Assembly: GCF_901709675.1 (NCBI RefSeq)
Contig: NC_051089.1
Location: 2,759,476 to 2,823,475, forward strand
Length of the DNA: 64,000 nucleotides
Direction of reading: 5' to 3'
Source: Syngnathus acus
Lineage: Eukaryota > Chordata > Actinopteri > Syngnathiformes > Syngnathidae
This document shows positions 34,417 through 47,600 of this stretch, piece by piece. A program made the translations under genes and the position numbers. Numbering within the stretch: the stretch's first letter is position 1; each line of letters starts with the position of its first letter. The notes under the pieces were generated by a model. The model ran no database searches, was not told the origin of the DNA, and saw only the letters and a program-made list of their open reading frames with translations.

Positions 34417-37400
34417 GTCCAGTTGCATCCAAGGTTCATTTAAGGCGGTCCTGGGATCGTCCAGAAGCTTCCAAGGCGGATCCAAGGGGCATCCAAGGAG
34501 CATCCAAGGCGGTCCCGGCGTCGTCAAGGCGGATCCCAGGTGGATGTAAGGCGCATAAAAGGCGCATACGAAGCGCATCCAAGGCGGTCCCGGCGTCGTC
34601 CAGGCGCAATCAAGGCGGTCCCGGCGTCGTCCAGGCGCATCCAAGGCGGTCCCGGCGTTGTACAGGCCCATACAAGGGAGTCACAGCGTCATCCAGGCAC
34701 ATCTAAAGCTGTCCCAGCGTCATCCAGGCGCTTCCAAGGTGCATCCAGGGCAGTACCAGCGTCGTCCAGGCGCATCCAAGGTGCATCCAGGGCAGTACCG
34801 GCGTCGTCCAGGCGCATCCAAGGCGCATGTAAGAAACATCCTAGGCAGTCCCGCCGTTGTCCAGGCGCATCCACGGTGGTTCCAGTGTCGTCTAAGCGCT
34901 TCCAAGGCACATCCAAGGCACATCCAAGGCAGTCCTGGCGTCATCCAGACCCATCTAAGGTTCATCCAAGGCAGTCCCGGAGTCGTCCAGCCTCATCCAA
35001 GGGGATCCCGGCGTCGTCCAGGCTCATTCCAAGGCGGGTCAGGCGTCGTCCAGGCGCATCCAAGCCACATTCAAGACGGTGTCGGTGTCCTTCAGGCACA
35101 TCCAAAGAAGTCCTGGTGTCGTGCAGGCGCATCAAAGGCGCATCCATTGCGTATCAAAGGTGGTCCCGGCGTCGTCCAGGCGCATCTACGGCGGTCCCAG
35201 TGTCGTCCAGGTGCTACCAAGGTGGTCCCAGGGTTGTCCAGGCGCATACAAGGCGGTCCCAGCGTTGTCCAGGCACACCCAAGGCGTTCCCGGCATCGTC
35301 CAGGCGCATCCAAAGTGCATCCGAGGTGGTCCCGGTATCGTCCAGGCGTCGTCCAGGCGTCGTCCAGGCGTCGTCCAGGCATCGTCCAGGCATCGTCAAG
35401 GCGCAACAAAGGCAGTCCCGACGTCGTCCAGGCGCATCCAAGGCGGTCTCGCCATAGTCCAGGCGCATCCATGATGCATCCAAGGCAGTCCTGGTGTCAT
35501 TCAGGCACATCTTAGGCGGGCCCAGCATCGTCCAGGCGCACCCAAAGCGATTAGAGCATCATCCAGGCGCACCCAAGGCTGTCCCAGCGTCGTCCGGGCG
35601 CATTCAAGGCAGTCCTGGCGTTGTCCAGGCGCATCCAAGCCGGTCCCGGAATCGTTCTGGCGCATCCAAGGCGCACTCAAGGCACATCCTAGGCAGTCCT
35701 GGCGTCATCCACGCGCATCCACGGTGGTTCTGGCGTAGTCCAGGCGCATCCAAGGCACACCCAAGGCAGTCCCGGCGTCATCCAAGCGCATCCAAGGTGC
35801 ATCCTTGGCAGTCCCGTGGTCGTCCGGCCTCATCCAGGCGGTCCAGGGGTCGTCCAGGGGCATCCAAGGCTGTCCCGGCGTCATCCAGGCGCATACAAGG
35901 CACATCCAAGAAGGTACCAGCAACGTCCAGACACAACCAAGGCGGTCCTGGTGTCGTGCAGGCGCATCAGAGGCGCATCCGAGGTGCATCCAAGGAGCAT
36001 CCAAGGCAGTCCCGGCGTCGTCCAGGCGCATCCAAGGCGGTCCTGGCGTCGTCCAGGCGCGTCCAAGTCAGGCCTAGCGTCGTCCAGGCGCATCCAAGGC
36101 GCATCCAAGGCGCATCCAAGGCGCATCCAAGGCGCATCCAAGGCACATCCAAGGCACATCCAAGGCAGTCCCGGCGTCGTCCAGGCACATCCAAGGCGGT
36201 CCCGGTGTCGTCCAGGTTCATCCAAAGCATATCCAAGGCCGTCCCCGCGTCGCATCCACGGCGCATCCAAGGCAGTCCCGGCGTCGTCCAGGCACATCCA
36301 AGGCGGGCTCAGCTTCATCCAGGCGCATCCAAAGCACATCCAAAGCGGTCCCGACGTCATCCAGGCGCATCCAAGGCGGTCGTGGCGTTGTCCAGGTGCA
36401 TCTAAGGCGGTCCAAGCGTCGTCCAGGCGCATCCGAAGCAGTACTGACGTTGTCCAGGGGCACCCAAGGCATTCATCCAGGGGCCACAGAGGCAGTCCCG
36501 GCTTTGACCAGGCGCATTCAAGGCGGTCCCTGCGCCAATCAGGTGTATCCAAGTTTGTCCCGGCGTTGTCCAGGTGTATCCACGGCAGTCCCAGCGTGAT
36601 CCAGACGCATCCAAGGCAGTCCCAAAGTTGTCCAGGCGCATCCAAGTCACATCCAAGGTGGTCCCGGCATCATCCAGGTACACCCAAGGAGGTCCTGGTG
36701 TCATCCAAGGCGCATCCAAGGCGCATCCAAGGCGCATCCAAGGTGGTCCCGGCATCATCCAGACACATCCAAGGCGGTCCCGGCGTCGGCCAGGCGCAAC
36801 CAAGGCGGTCCCGGTGTCGTCCAGGCAGATCCAGGGCAGTCCTGTCATCGTCCAGGGGCATCCAAGGCGCATTCACGGTGATCCTGGCGTCGATTAGGCG
36901 CGTCCAAGGTGCATCCAAGGCATATTTCAAGCCAGGCCCGGCGTCTTCCAGGCGCATCCAAGGCGGTCCAAGCGTCGTCCAGGCGCATCCAAGGTGATCC
37001 CGGCGTCGTCCAGGTGCATCCAAGGTGGTCCCGGCGTCGTCCAGGCACATACAAGGCGTCCTGGCGCATCCAAGCCGCATTTCAAGCCAGTCCCGGCGTC
37101 GTCCATGCGCATCCAAGGTGATCCCGGCGTCGTCCAGGTGCATTCAAGGTGATCCCGGCGTCGTCCAGTCGCATACAAGGCGGTCCTGGCATTGTCTCAG
37201 CGCATCCAAGGCAGTCCGGGCATCGTCCAGGCGCATCCAAGGCGGTCCCAGCATCGTCCAGGCGTATCCGAGGCAGTCCTGGCTTTGTCCAAGTGTATCC
37301 AAGGCAATCCTCTCTTCGTCCAGACGCATCCAAGGCAGTCCCGAAGTTGTCCAGGCGCATCCAAGTCACATCCAAGGTGGTCCTGGCATCATCCAGGTAC

Positions 37401-38331
37401 ACCCAAGGAGGTCCTGGTGTCGTCCAAGGCGCATCCAAGGCGCATCCAAGGCGCATCCAAGGCGCATCCAAGGCGCATCCAAGGCGCATCCAAGGCGCAT
37501 CCAAGGCGCATCCAAGGCGCATCCAAGGCGCATCCAAGGCGGTCCCGGCATCATCCAGACATCCAAGGCAGTCCCGGCGTCGTACAGGCACAAGCAAGGC
37601 GGTCCCGGCGTCGTCCAGGCGCATCCAAGCCAGTCCCGGCGTCGTCCAGGCGCATCCAAGGTGATCCCGGCGTCGTCCAGGTGCATCCAAGGTGATCCCG
37701 GCGTCGTTCAGTCGCATACAAGGCGGTCCTGGCATTGTCTCAGCGCATCCAAGGCAGTCCGGGCATCGTCCAGGCGCATCCAAGGCGGTCCAAGCATCGT
37801 CCAGGCGTATCCGAGGCAGTCCTTGCTTTGTCCAAGTGCATCCAAGGCAATCCTCTCTTCGTCCAGGCGCCTCCGAGGCTGTCCCAGCATCGTCCGGGCA
37901 CATCCAAGGCGGTCCGGGCGTCGTCCAGGCGCATTCGAAGGAGTCCTGGCTTCTTCCAGGCACATCCAAGGCAGTCCTGGCTTCGTCCGGGCCCATCCAA
38001 GGTGCTCCTAGCTTTGTCCAGGCAGTACTGGCTTTGTCCAGGCGCATCCAAGGCGCGTCAAAGGCAGCCCCGGCGTTGTCCAACATCCAAGGCGTTCCTG
38101 GCTTTGTCCAGGCTTATCCAAGGAGGTCCCGAATTCATCCAGGCGCATCCAAGTCGGTCCGGGCGTTTTCCAGGCGCATCTAAGGCAGTCCAGGCGGATC
38201 CAAGGCGGTTCCAAGGCGGTTCCAAGGCGGTTCCAAGGTGGTTCCAAGGCGGTTCCAAGGCGGTCCTGGCATTGTCCAGACGCATCCAAGGCGGTCCCGG
38301 CTTCTTCCATGCACATCCAAGGCAGTCCATG
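34417..38331 (+). repeat. 31-bp minisatellite, long block B2 (unit 2), shortest copy
   Basis: 3.9 kb, about 0.8-1.0 kb shorter than the other B blocks because it has two rather than three higher-order repeats (ATTGTCTCAGCGC at 37,191 and 37,734). The GGCGCATCCAA locus 37,428-37,537 has 10 copies. The distal GGCGGTTCCAA run (38,200-38,265) is one module longer than in the other units. Otherwise nearly the same as B1, with small indels (for example cctcatccaggcgg at 35,827 for cctcatccgaggcgg). Confidence 0.92.
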
Positions 38332-39556
38332 CTTGAGGTTTTTCAGCGAAAACGGGCTGAATATTGCCAACAATCATCCCACTTTGTGAATGCTACTTCA
38401 GCATTCACTATAAGCATCATATAAAGCAGCGTACCAAATTGCTCAGTGCGAGAAAAAAAAAACACTATTGCAGAAGACCTACTTGCAGTCGTGGATATGG
38501 TCTCCGTCATGCTGCCTCATTTACATTATAAAAGAAATCATTTTATTTATTTTTGTTTTGTAGGGTAAAATGTTTATATATTGTGCTCCTTACATTGAAT
38601 TGAATATTATTTATTGCTGTTATTTTATTTCATATTATGTTAGCTTATTTTATAGTATTTTCTTCAGCATAAAATGGCAGTTGGTCAAGAATGTTTAGAA
38701 TTTAAATATTCATAATTTATTTTTTAATTTCAGGCAAAGTGATGCACATTGAATCGGTTCTGTTACAGACACAAAAACAATGTTGTAATAAAGTTATTCT
38801 TTACTGTAAGTTGACCTTTCTTTTTTATTTATTTTTTGTTTCTTTAATCATTAAAGAATCATTAAAGTTTAATGTTAATAAGGGTACAAGCGCAACATTT
38901 TTTCTTCTCCTTGGGGGGGCATCAGGGAATTGATTGAGCAGCACTGATCTAAGCGCAGGCGCAGGGCAGGGCAGGGGTGGGCAGGGCAGGGCAGGGCAGG
39001 GCAAGGGCAGGCAGGGCAGTTTCAACCAGAAGCAGGCACATGACATAGCCGCAAACAACAGACTGATGCTAGTTGAGTTAATCTGTCGATGGTGTTTTCC
39101 ACCATTGATGCGTTAGCATCAAGCTAACCAACCTTAGCATTCATCACATTTTCTTCACATACTGTGTCAAATCTGTATTGGGTGGTTCGCAGCCACCAAA
39201 ATATTTTAGCCACTAAGCTTCAATCAGTTTTAGTATACATAATATATTGTCTGCTGTGAGTATTGTTATATTTTCTGCCTACAAGTGTTGCTGCAAAGTT
39301 TGTGTTCAAATATCAGTGTTATATTGCAGTTATAACGACTGCAATATTAATTTAGAATTGTTAGCATTGTATGTTAGCATTAAGCTCAGACAAAACTAAA
39401 ACATCCGGGAGATGCTAAAATACTTGTCGTACAGTGTGACTTTTGTAAATGAGAAATAATGACTTACTTGTTTGCTGTTCTCCTCGAGTATTCAGATCAT
39501 AATGGCAGACGTAATTTTTGGAACCACATTTAAGGCGGTCCCAGCGTTGTCCAGGT
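38332..39556 (+). other. Spacer S2
   Basis: Near-identical to S1. Differs in the A-tract (9 A at about 38,453) and in the GGGCA count (5). No gene. Confidence 0.85.
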
Positions 39557-39565
39557 ACATCCAAT

Positions 39566-40579
39566 ATACTTTTCTATTTTGATCTACTTCATCTATTTAC
39601 TCTTCTACTTTTATCTATTTACTTTTCTATTTTTATCTGTTTATTTTTATCTTTTTACTTATCCAGTTTTGTGTATTTAATTATCTACTTCTATATACTT
39701 ATCTATTTTATGTTTTTCCATCCCTCCATCCATCCATCCATCCATCCAGCCACTATTTTTATCGGTTTACTTATCTATTTTTATCGACTTTTTACTTATC
39801 CATTTTTATCTATTTACTTTACTACTTCTATATACTTATCCATTTTATCTATTTAATTATCTAATTTTATCCATCCTCCATCCATCCATCCATCCAGCCA
39901 CTATTTTTATCTGTTTACCTATCTATTTTTATCTACTTTTTACTCATCCATTTTTATCTATTTACTTATCTACTTCTATAAACTTATGTATTTTATCTAT
40001 TTCCTTATCTAATTTTATCCATCCTCCATCCATCCATCCATCCAGCCACTATTTTTATCTGTTTACCTATCTATTTTTATCTACTTTTTACTCATCCATT
40101 TTTATCTATTTACTTATCTACTTCTATAAACGTATGTATTTTATCTATTTCCTTATCTATTTTTATCCATCCCTCCTTCCGTCCATCCATCCATCCACTA
40201 TTTTTATCTGTTTACTTATCTATTTTTATTTACTTTTTACTTATCCATTTTTATCTATTTACTTATCTACTTCTATAAACTTATGGGTTTTATCTATTTC
40301 CTTATCTATTTTTATCCATCCATCCATCCATCCACTATTTTTATCAGTTTACTTATCTACTTTTTATCTACTTATCTATTTACTTATTTACATTTTTAGT
40401 TATGTATTTTTATATATTTACTTATCTTATTCTCTCTATTCGGCATCAGTCTCAAAAGTCTCTTGAGTCTGGACGTTTGGTCTTCACACCGCGTCTTCTG
40501 TAGCTGGTGAGTCCAATCCATAAGAGACAAACGTGGCCGCAGATGTTACAGGTGTGGGCCGGATCTGGTGTTGGTGGGG
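39566..40579 (-). mobile_element. LINE-like insertion with AT-rich tail (unit 3)
   Basis: Orthologous to the insertion at 29,396-30,405, with the same ACATCCAAT flanks (39,557-39,565 and 40,580-40,588). It is 4 bp longer because the first (CATC)n run at about 39,718-39,747 has one more unit. Confidence 0.6.
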
Positions 40580-42460
40580 ACATCCAATGCGGACCCGGCG
40601 TCATCCAGGCGCGGCCGAGGCGGTCCCGGCGTCGTCCAGGCGCATCTGTGAAGGTCCCGGCGTCGTCCAGGCGCATCTGAGGCAGTCCTGCCTTTGTCCG
40701 GGTGCATCCAGGGCGGTCCTGGCTTCATCCAGGCGCATTCAAGGCAGTCCTGGCTTCGTCCAGGCAGTCCTAACTTCGTCCAGGCTCATTCAAGACAGTC
40801 CTGGTTTTGTCCAGGTGCATCCAAGGCAGTCCAGGCGCATCCAAGGCAGTCCCGGCGTGGTCCAGGCGCATCCAAGGCGAACCCAGCATTGTACAGGCGC
40901 ATTCAAGGCGGCCCTGGCGTGGTCCAGGCGCATCCATGGCGCATCCATGGCGCATCCATGGCGCATCCATGGCGCATCCATGGCGCATCCATGGCGCATC
41001 CAAGCCGCATCCAAGCCGCATCCAAGGCGGTCCCGCCGTCGTCCAGGGTCACCCAAGGTGATCCCGGCGTCATCCAGGCGCATACAAGACGGTACCGGCG
41101 TCGTCCAGGCGCATCCAAGCCGGTCTCTGCGTCGCTCAAGGTGCATCCAAGAGGGTCCCGGCGTCGTCCAGGCGCATCCAATGCGGATCTAAGGCTCATC
41201 CAAAGCAGTGCCGTCGTTGTCTGGGCGCACGCAGGGTGCATGTAACGCGCATTCAAGGCGGTCCCAACGTCGTCCAGGCACAATCAAGGCGGTCCTGGCG
41301 TCCAGGCGCATTCAAAGCAGTCCCAGCATCGTCCAGGGGCATCCAAAGTCCCGCCGATCTCCAGACGCATCCAAGAAGGACCAGGCGTCGTCCAAGCGCA
41401 CCCAAGGCAATCCCAGCGGCGTCCAGGCGCATCCAAGACACTCCCGGCGTCGTCCAGGCGCATCCAAGACGGATCCAAAGCGCATCCAAGGTGGTCTCGC
41501 CGCTGTCCAGGCGCATCCTAGACGGTCCCGTCATTGTCCAGGCGCATCCAAAGCGGTTTCGGCGTTGACCAGGCGCATCCAAAGCGGTCCCGGCGTCCTC
41601 CAGGCGAATCCAAGCCGGTCTCAGTGTCGTCCAGGCACATCCAAAATGATCCCTGCGTCGTCCAAGGCGAATCCAAGGCGGTCCCGGCGTCGTCAAAGCA
41701 CATCCAAGGCAGTCCTGGCATACAGAAGTATTCAAGGAGTATCCGAGGCAGTCCCAGCATCATCCAGGCGCAACCAAGGCGGTCCCAGCGTCCAGGCGCA
41801 TTCAAGGCGGTACCAGCATCGTCCAGGCACATCCAAGGCAGTCCCAGCGTTGTCCAGGTGCACCCAAGGCAGTCAAAGCGGCGTCCAGGCGCACCCAAGG
41901 CGGTACTGACGTTGTCCAGGCACATTCAAGGCAGTCCTAGCGTTGTCCAGGTGCATCCAAGGCGCATGTAAGGCGGTCCCCAGGGTCGTCCAGAAGCTTC
42001 CAAGGCTGATCCAAGGCGGATCCAAGGCACATCCAAAGCGGTCCCGCCGTCGACGCGCATCCAAGGCGCATCCAAGGCGCATCCAAGGTGGTCCCGGCCA
42101 AGTCCAGGCGCATTCAAGGCGGTCCCGGTGTTGTCCAGGCCCATCCAAGCCAGTCCCAGCGTTGTCCAGGCGCAACCAAGGTGGTCCCAGCGTCCAGGCG
42201 CATGGAAGGCAGTACAGGCGTCGTCCAGGCACATCCAAGACAGTCACGGCGACGTCCAGGCGCATCCGAGACACATCCAACGCGGTCCCGGCGTTGTCCA
42301 GGTGCATTTACGGTGGTCCTGGCGTTGTCTAGGCGCATCCAAGGCGCATTCAAGGCACATCCAAGGCGTTCCCGGCGTCCTCTAGGCGCATCCATAGCGG
42401 CCCAAGCGCTGTCCACGCGCGCCCAAGACGGTACTGACGTGGTACTGACGTGGTACTGAC
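40580..42460 (+). repeat. 31-bp minisatellite, short block C2 (unit 3)
   Basis: 1.88 kb, near-identical to C1 but with 7 GGCGCATCC(A/T) modules plus 2 CCGCATCCAA modules at about 40,927-41,025 and without the extra G of C1. Ends in the same GGTACTGACGT triplet. Confidence 0.92.
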
Positions 42461-42468
42461 GGGGTCTC

Positions 42469-43732
42469 CTACCGGTGGGACATGCCCGGAACACCTCCCC
42501 AGGGAGGCGTCCAGGAGGCATCCTGATGATGCCCGAGCCGCCTCATCCGGCTCCTCTCAACGTGGAGGAGTAGCGACTCTACTCTGAGTCTCTCCCGGAT
42601 GACCGAACTTCTCACCCTATCTCTAAGGGAGAGCCCGGACATCCTGCGGAGAAAACTCATTTCGGCCGCTTGTATCCGGGATCTCGTTCTTTCGGTCACG
42701 ACCCATACATAGCTCGTGACCATAGGTGAGGGTAGGAGCGTAAATCGCCTGGTAAATTGAGAACTTTGCCTTTTGGCTCAGCTCTCTCTTTACCACGACA
42801 GACCGGTACAGAGTCCGCATTACTGCCGACGCTGCACCGATCCGCCAGTCGATCTCGCGCTCCATCCTCCCCTCACTCGTGAACAAGACCCCAAGATACT
42901 TAAACTCCTCCACTTGGGGCAGGATCTCATCCCCGATCCGGAGAGGGCACTCCACCCTTTTCCGATCGAGGACCATGGACTCGGATTTGGAGGTGCTGAC
43001 CCTCATCCCGACCGCTTCACACTCTGCTGCGAACCGCTCCAGTGAGAGCTGGAGATCACGGCCAACAGCACCACGTCGTCTGCAAAAAGCAGAGACGCGA
43101 TGCTGAGGTCCCCAAACCGGACCCACAACGCCTCGGCTGCGCCTAGAAATTCTGTCCATAAAATTTATGAACAGAATTGGGGACAAAGGGCAGCGTTGGC
43201 GGAGTCCAACCCTCACTGGGAACAAATCCGACTTACTGCCAGAAATGCGGACCAAACTCTGGCATCGGTGATACAGGGACCGAACCGCCCTTATCGGTTG
43301 GCTCGGTACCCCGTACTCCCGAAGCACCCCCCACAGAACCTCCCGAGGGACACGGTCGAACGCCTTCTCCAAGTCCACAAAACACATGTGGACTGGTTGG
43401 GCGAACTCCCATGCACCCTCGAGGATCCTGCTGAGGGTGAAGAGCTGGTCCACTGTTCCACGGCCAGGACGAAAGCCACACTGTTCCTCCTGGATCCGAG
43501 GTTCGACCTCCCGGCGGACCCTCCTCTCCAGCACCCCTGAATAGACCTTACCAGGGAGGCTGAGGAGTGTAATTCCCTGTAATTGGAACACACCCTCCGG
43601 TCCCCCTTCATAAAGAGGGGAACCACCACCCCAGTCTGCCAATCCAGAGGCACTGTCCCCAATGGAATTGAGGAGGTCTTCGAAGTATTCTCCCCACCGA
43701 CACACGACGTCCCGAGTCGAGGTCAGCAGCAC
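42469..43732 (-). pseudogene. Rex3 reverse transcriptase remnant, copy 3
   Basis: Main frame 43,732-42,623 (369 codons), C-terminal frame 42,723-42,469 (84 codons). Same inactivating lesions as the other copies; no private coding change noticed. Confidence 0.87.
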
Positions 43733-43765
43733 GCCATCTCCACTGTAAACAGTGTTGACGTCGCA

Positions 43766-44610
43766 CTACTTCCCCCTCCTGAGACGCCGGATGGTGGACC
43801 AGAATTTCCTCGAAGCCGTCCGGAAGTCATTCTCCATGGCCTCGCCAAACTCCTCCCACGCCCGGGTTTTTGCCTCAGCAACCGCCGAAGACGCGTTCCG
43901 CTTGGCCATCCGGTACCTGTCAACTGCCTCCGGAGTCCCGCAGGCCAAAACGGCCCGATAGGACTCCTTCTTCAGCTTGACGGCATCCCTTACCGCCGGT
44001 GTCCACCAGCGGGTTCGGGGATTGCCGCCACGAAGGCACCAATGACCTTACGGCCACAGCTCCGGTCGGCCGCCTCAACAATGGAGGCGCGGAACAAGGT
44101 CCACTCGGACTCAATGTCCACTCGGACTCAATGTCCCCCGCCTCCCCTGGGACGTGGGAAAAGCTCTGCCGGAGGTGGGAGTTGAAGCTCTTCCTGACAG
44201 GGGATTCTGCCAGACGTTCCCAGCAGACCCTCACAGAGCGTTTGGGTCTGCCAGGTCGGACCGGCATCTTCCCCCACAATCGGAGCCAACCCACCACCAG
44301 GTGGTGATCAGTTGACAGCTCCGCCCCTCTCTTCGCCAGAGTGTCCAAAACATGCGGCCGCAAATCCGATGACACGACTACAAAGTCGATCATCGAACTG
44401 CGGCCTAGGGTGTCCTGATGCCAAGTGCACACATGGACACCCTTATGTTTGAACATGGTGTTCATTATTGAAAATCCGTGTCGAGCACAGAAGTCCAATA
44501 ATAGAACACCGCTTGGGTTCAGATCGGGGGGGCCGTTCCTCCCAATCACGCCCTTCCAGGTCTCACTGTCATTGCCCACGTGAGCATTGAAGTCACCCAG
44601 TAGAACGATC
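43766..44610 (-). pseudogene. Rex3 endonuclease remnant, copy 3
   Basis: 237-codon frame from 44,633 (its first residues lie in the minisatellite) with [15 protein letters not shown] and STDHHLVV; N-terminal half missing; 17-bp duplication shared. Confidence 0.86.
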
Positions 44611-47600
44611 GTCCAGTTGCATCCAAGGTTCATTTAAGGCGGTCCTGGGATCGTCCAGAAGCTTCCAAGGCGGATCCAAGGGGCATCCAAGGAGCATCCA
44701 AGGCGGTCCCGGCGTCGTCAAGGCGGATCCCAGGTGGATGTAAGGCGCATAAAAGGCGCATACGAAGCGCATCCAAGGCGGTCCCGGCGTCGTCCAGGCG
44801 CAATCAAGGCGGTCCCGGCGTCGTCCAGGCGCATCCAAGGCGGTCCCGGCGTTGTACAGGCCCATACAAGGGAGTCACAGCGTCATCCAGGCACATCTAA
44901 AGCTGTCCCAGCGTCATCCAGGCGCTTCCAAGGTGCATCCAGGGCAGTACCAGCGTCGTCCAGGCGCATCCAAGGTGCATCCAGGGCAGTACCGGCGTCG
45001 TCCAGGCGCATCCAAGGCGCATGTAAGAAACATCCTAGGCAGTCCCGCCGTTGTCCAGGCGCATCCACGGTGGTTCCAGTGTCGTCTAAGCGCTTCCAAG
45101 GCACATCCAAGGCACATCCAAGGCAGTCCTGGCGTCATCCAGACCCATCTAAGGTTCATCCAAGGCAGTCCCGGAGTCGTCCAGCCTCATCCAAGGGGAT
45201 CCCGGCGTCGTCCAGGCTCATTCCAAGGCGGGTCAGGCGTCGTCCAGGCGCATCCAAGCCACATTCAAGACGGTGTCGGTGTCCTTCAGGCACATCCAAA
45301 GAAGTCCTGGTGTCGTGCAGGCGCATCAAAGGCGCATCCATTGCGTATCAAAGGTGGTCCCGGCGTCGTCCAGGCGCATCTACGGCGGTCCCAGTGTCGT
45401 CCAGGTGCTACCAAGGTGGTCCCAGGGTTGTCCAGGCGCATACAAGGCGGTCCCAGCGTTGTCCAGGCACACCCAAGGCGTTCCCGGCGTCGTCCAGGCG
45501 CATCCAAAGTGCATCCGAGGTGGTCCCGGTATCGTCCAGGCGTCGTCCAGGCGTCGTCCAGGCGTCGTCCAGGCATCGTCCAGGCATCGTCAAGGCGCAA
45601 CAAAGGCAGTCCCGGCGTCGTCCAGGCGCATCCAAGGCGGTCTCGCCATAGTCCAGGCGCATCCATGATGCATCCAAGGCAGTCCTGGTGTCATTCAGGC
45701 ACATCTTAGGCGGGCCCAGCATCGTCCAGGCGCACCCAAAGCGATTAGAGCATCATCCAGGCGCACCCAAGGCTGTCCCAGCGTCGTCCGGGCGCATTCA
45801 AGGCAGTCCTGGCGTTGTCCAGGCGCATCCAAGCCGGTCCCGGAATCGTTCTGGCGCATCCAAGGCGCACTCAAGGCACATCCTAGGCAGTCCTGGCGTC
45901 ATCCACGCGCATCCACGGTGGTTCTGGCGTAGTCCAGGCGCATCCAAGGCACACCCAAGGCAGTCCCGGCGTCATCCAGGCGCATCCAAGGTGCATCCTT
46001 GGCAGTCCCGTGGTCGTCCGGCCTCATCCGAGGCGGTCCAGGGGTCGTCCAGGGGCATCCAAGGCTGTCCCGGCGTCATCCAGGCGCATACAAGGCACAT
46101 CCAAGAAGGTACCAGCAACGTCCAGACACAACCAAGGCGGTCCTGGTGCCGTGCAGGCGCATCAGAGGCGCATCCGAGGTGCATCCAAGGAGCATCCAAG
46201 GCAGTCCTGGTGTCATTCAGGCACATCTTAGGCGGGCCCAGCATCGTCCAGGCGCACCCAAAGCGATTAGAGCATCATCCAGGCGCACCCAAGGCTGTCC
46301 AGGCGCATCCAAGGCGGTCCTGGCGTCGTCCAGGCGCGTCCAAGTCAGGCCTAGCGTCGTCCAGGCGCATCCAAGGCGCATCCAAGGCGCATCCAAGGCG
46401 CATCCAAGGCACATCCAAGGCACATCCAAGGCACATCCAAGGCAGTCCCGGCGTCGTCCAGGCACATCCAAGGCCGTCCCGGTGTCGTCCAGGTTCATCC
46501 AAAGCATATCCAAGGCTGTCCCCGCGTCGCATCCACGGCGCATCCAAGGCAGTCCCGGCGTCGTCCAGGCACATCCAAGGCGGGCTCAGCTTCATCCAGG
46601 CGCATCCAAAGCACATCCAAAGCGGTCCCGACGTCATCCAGGCGCATCCAAGGCGGTCGTGGCGTTGTCCAGGTGCATCTAAGGCGGTCCAAGCGTCGTC
46701 CAGGCGCATCCGAAGCAGTACTGACGTTGTCCAGGGGCACCCAAGGCATTCATCCAGGCGCCACCGAGGCAGTCCCGGCTTTGACCAGGCGCATTCAAGG
46801 CGGTCCCTGCGCCAATCAGGTGTATCCAAGTTTGTCCCGGCGTTGTCCAGGTGTATCCACGGCAGTCCCAGCGTGATCCAGACGCATCCAAGGCAGTCCC
46901 AAAGTTGTCCAGGCGCATCCAAGTCACATCCAAGGTGGTCCCGGCATCATTTAGGTACACCCAAGGAGGTCCTGGTGTCGTCCAAGGCGCATCCAAGGCG
47001 CATCCAAGGCGCATCCAAGGCGCATCCAAGGCGCATCCAAGGCGCATCCAAGGTGGTCCCGGCATCATCCAGACACATCCAAGGCGGTCCCGGCGTCGGC
47101 CAGGCGCAACCAAGGCGGTCCCGGTGTCGGCCAGGCAGATCCAGGGCAGTCCTGTCATCGTCCAGGGGCATCCAAGGCGCATTCACGGTGATCCTGGCGT
47201 CGATTAGGCGCGTCCAAGGTGCATCCAAGGCATATTTCAAGCCAGGCCCGGCGTCTTCCAGGCGCATCCAAGGCGGTCCAAGCGTCGTCCAGGCGCATCC
47301 AAGGTGATCCCGGCGTCGTCCAGGTGCATCCAAGGTGGTCCCGGCGTCGTCCAGGCACATACAAGGCGTCCTGGCGCATCCAAGCCGCATTTCAAGCCAG
47401 TCCCGGCGTCGTCCATGCGCATCCAAGGTGATCCCGGCGTCGTCCAGGTGCATTCAAGGTGATCCCGGCGTCGTCCAGTCGCATACAAGGCGGTCCTGGC
47501 ATTGTCTCAGCGCATCCAAGGCAGTCCGGGCATCGTCCAGGCGCATCCAAGGCGGTCCCAGCATCGTCCAGGCGTATCCGAGGCAGTCCTGGCTTTGTCC

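Larger units (their letters stand above)
42461..44610 (-). mobile_element. Rex3: Rex3 copy 3, truncated at both ends
   Basis: As copy 2, but with the 7-G tract (44,526-44,532). Same 3' deletion joint (GGTACTGACGT repeats joined to ggggtctcc) and same 2-bp deletion. Confidence 0.88.

Noticed and set aside
45688-47307. 539-codon plus-strand frame, and similar long frames on both strands throughout the GC-rich blocks, as an arginine/proline-rich protein gene
   Set aside because: All six frames are open because the 31-bp repeat has no stops. The peptide period equals the DNA period, units differ by frame-changing 11-bp indels, and no splice or initiation structure is seen.
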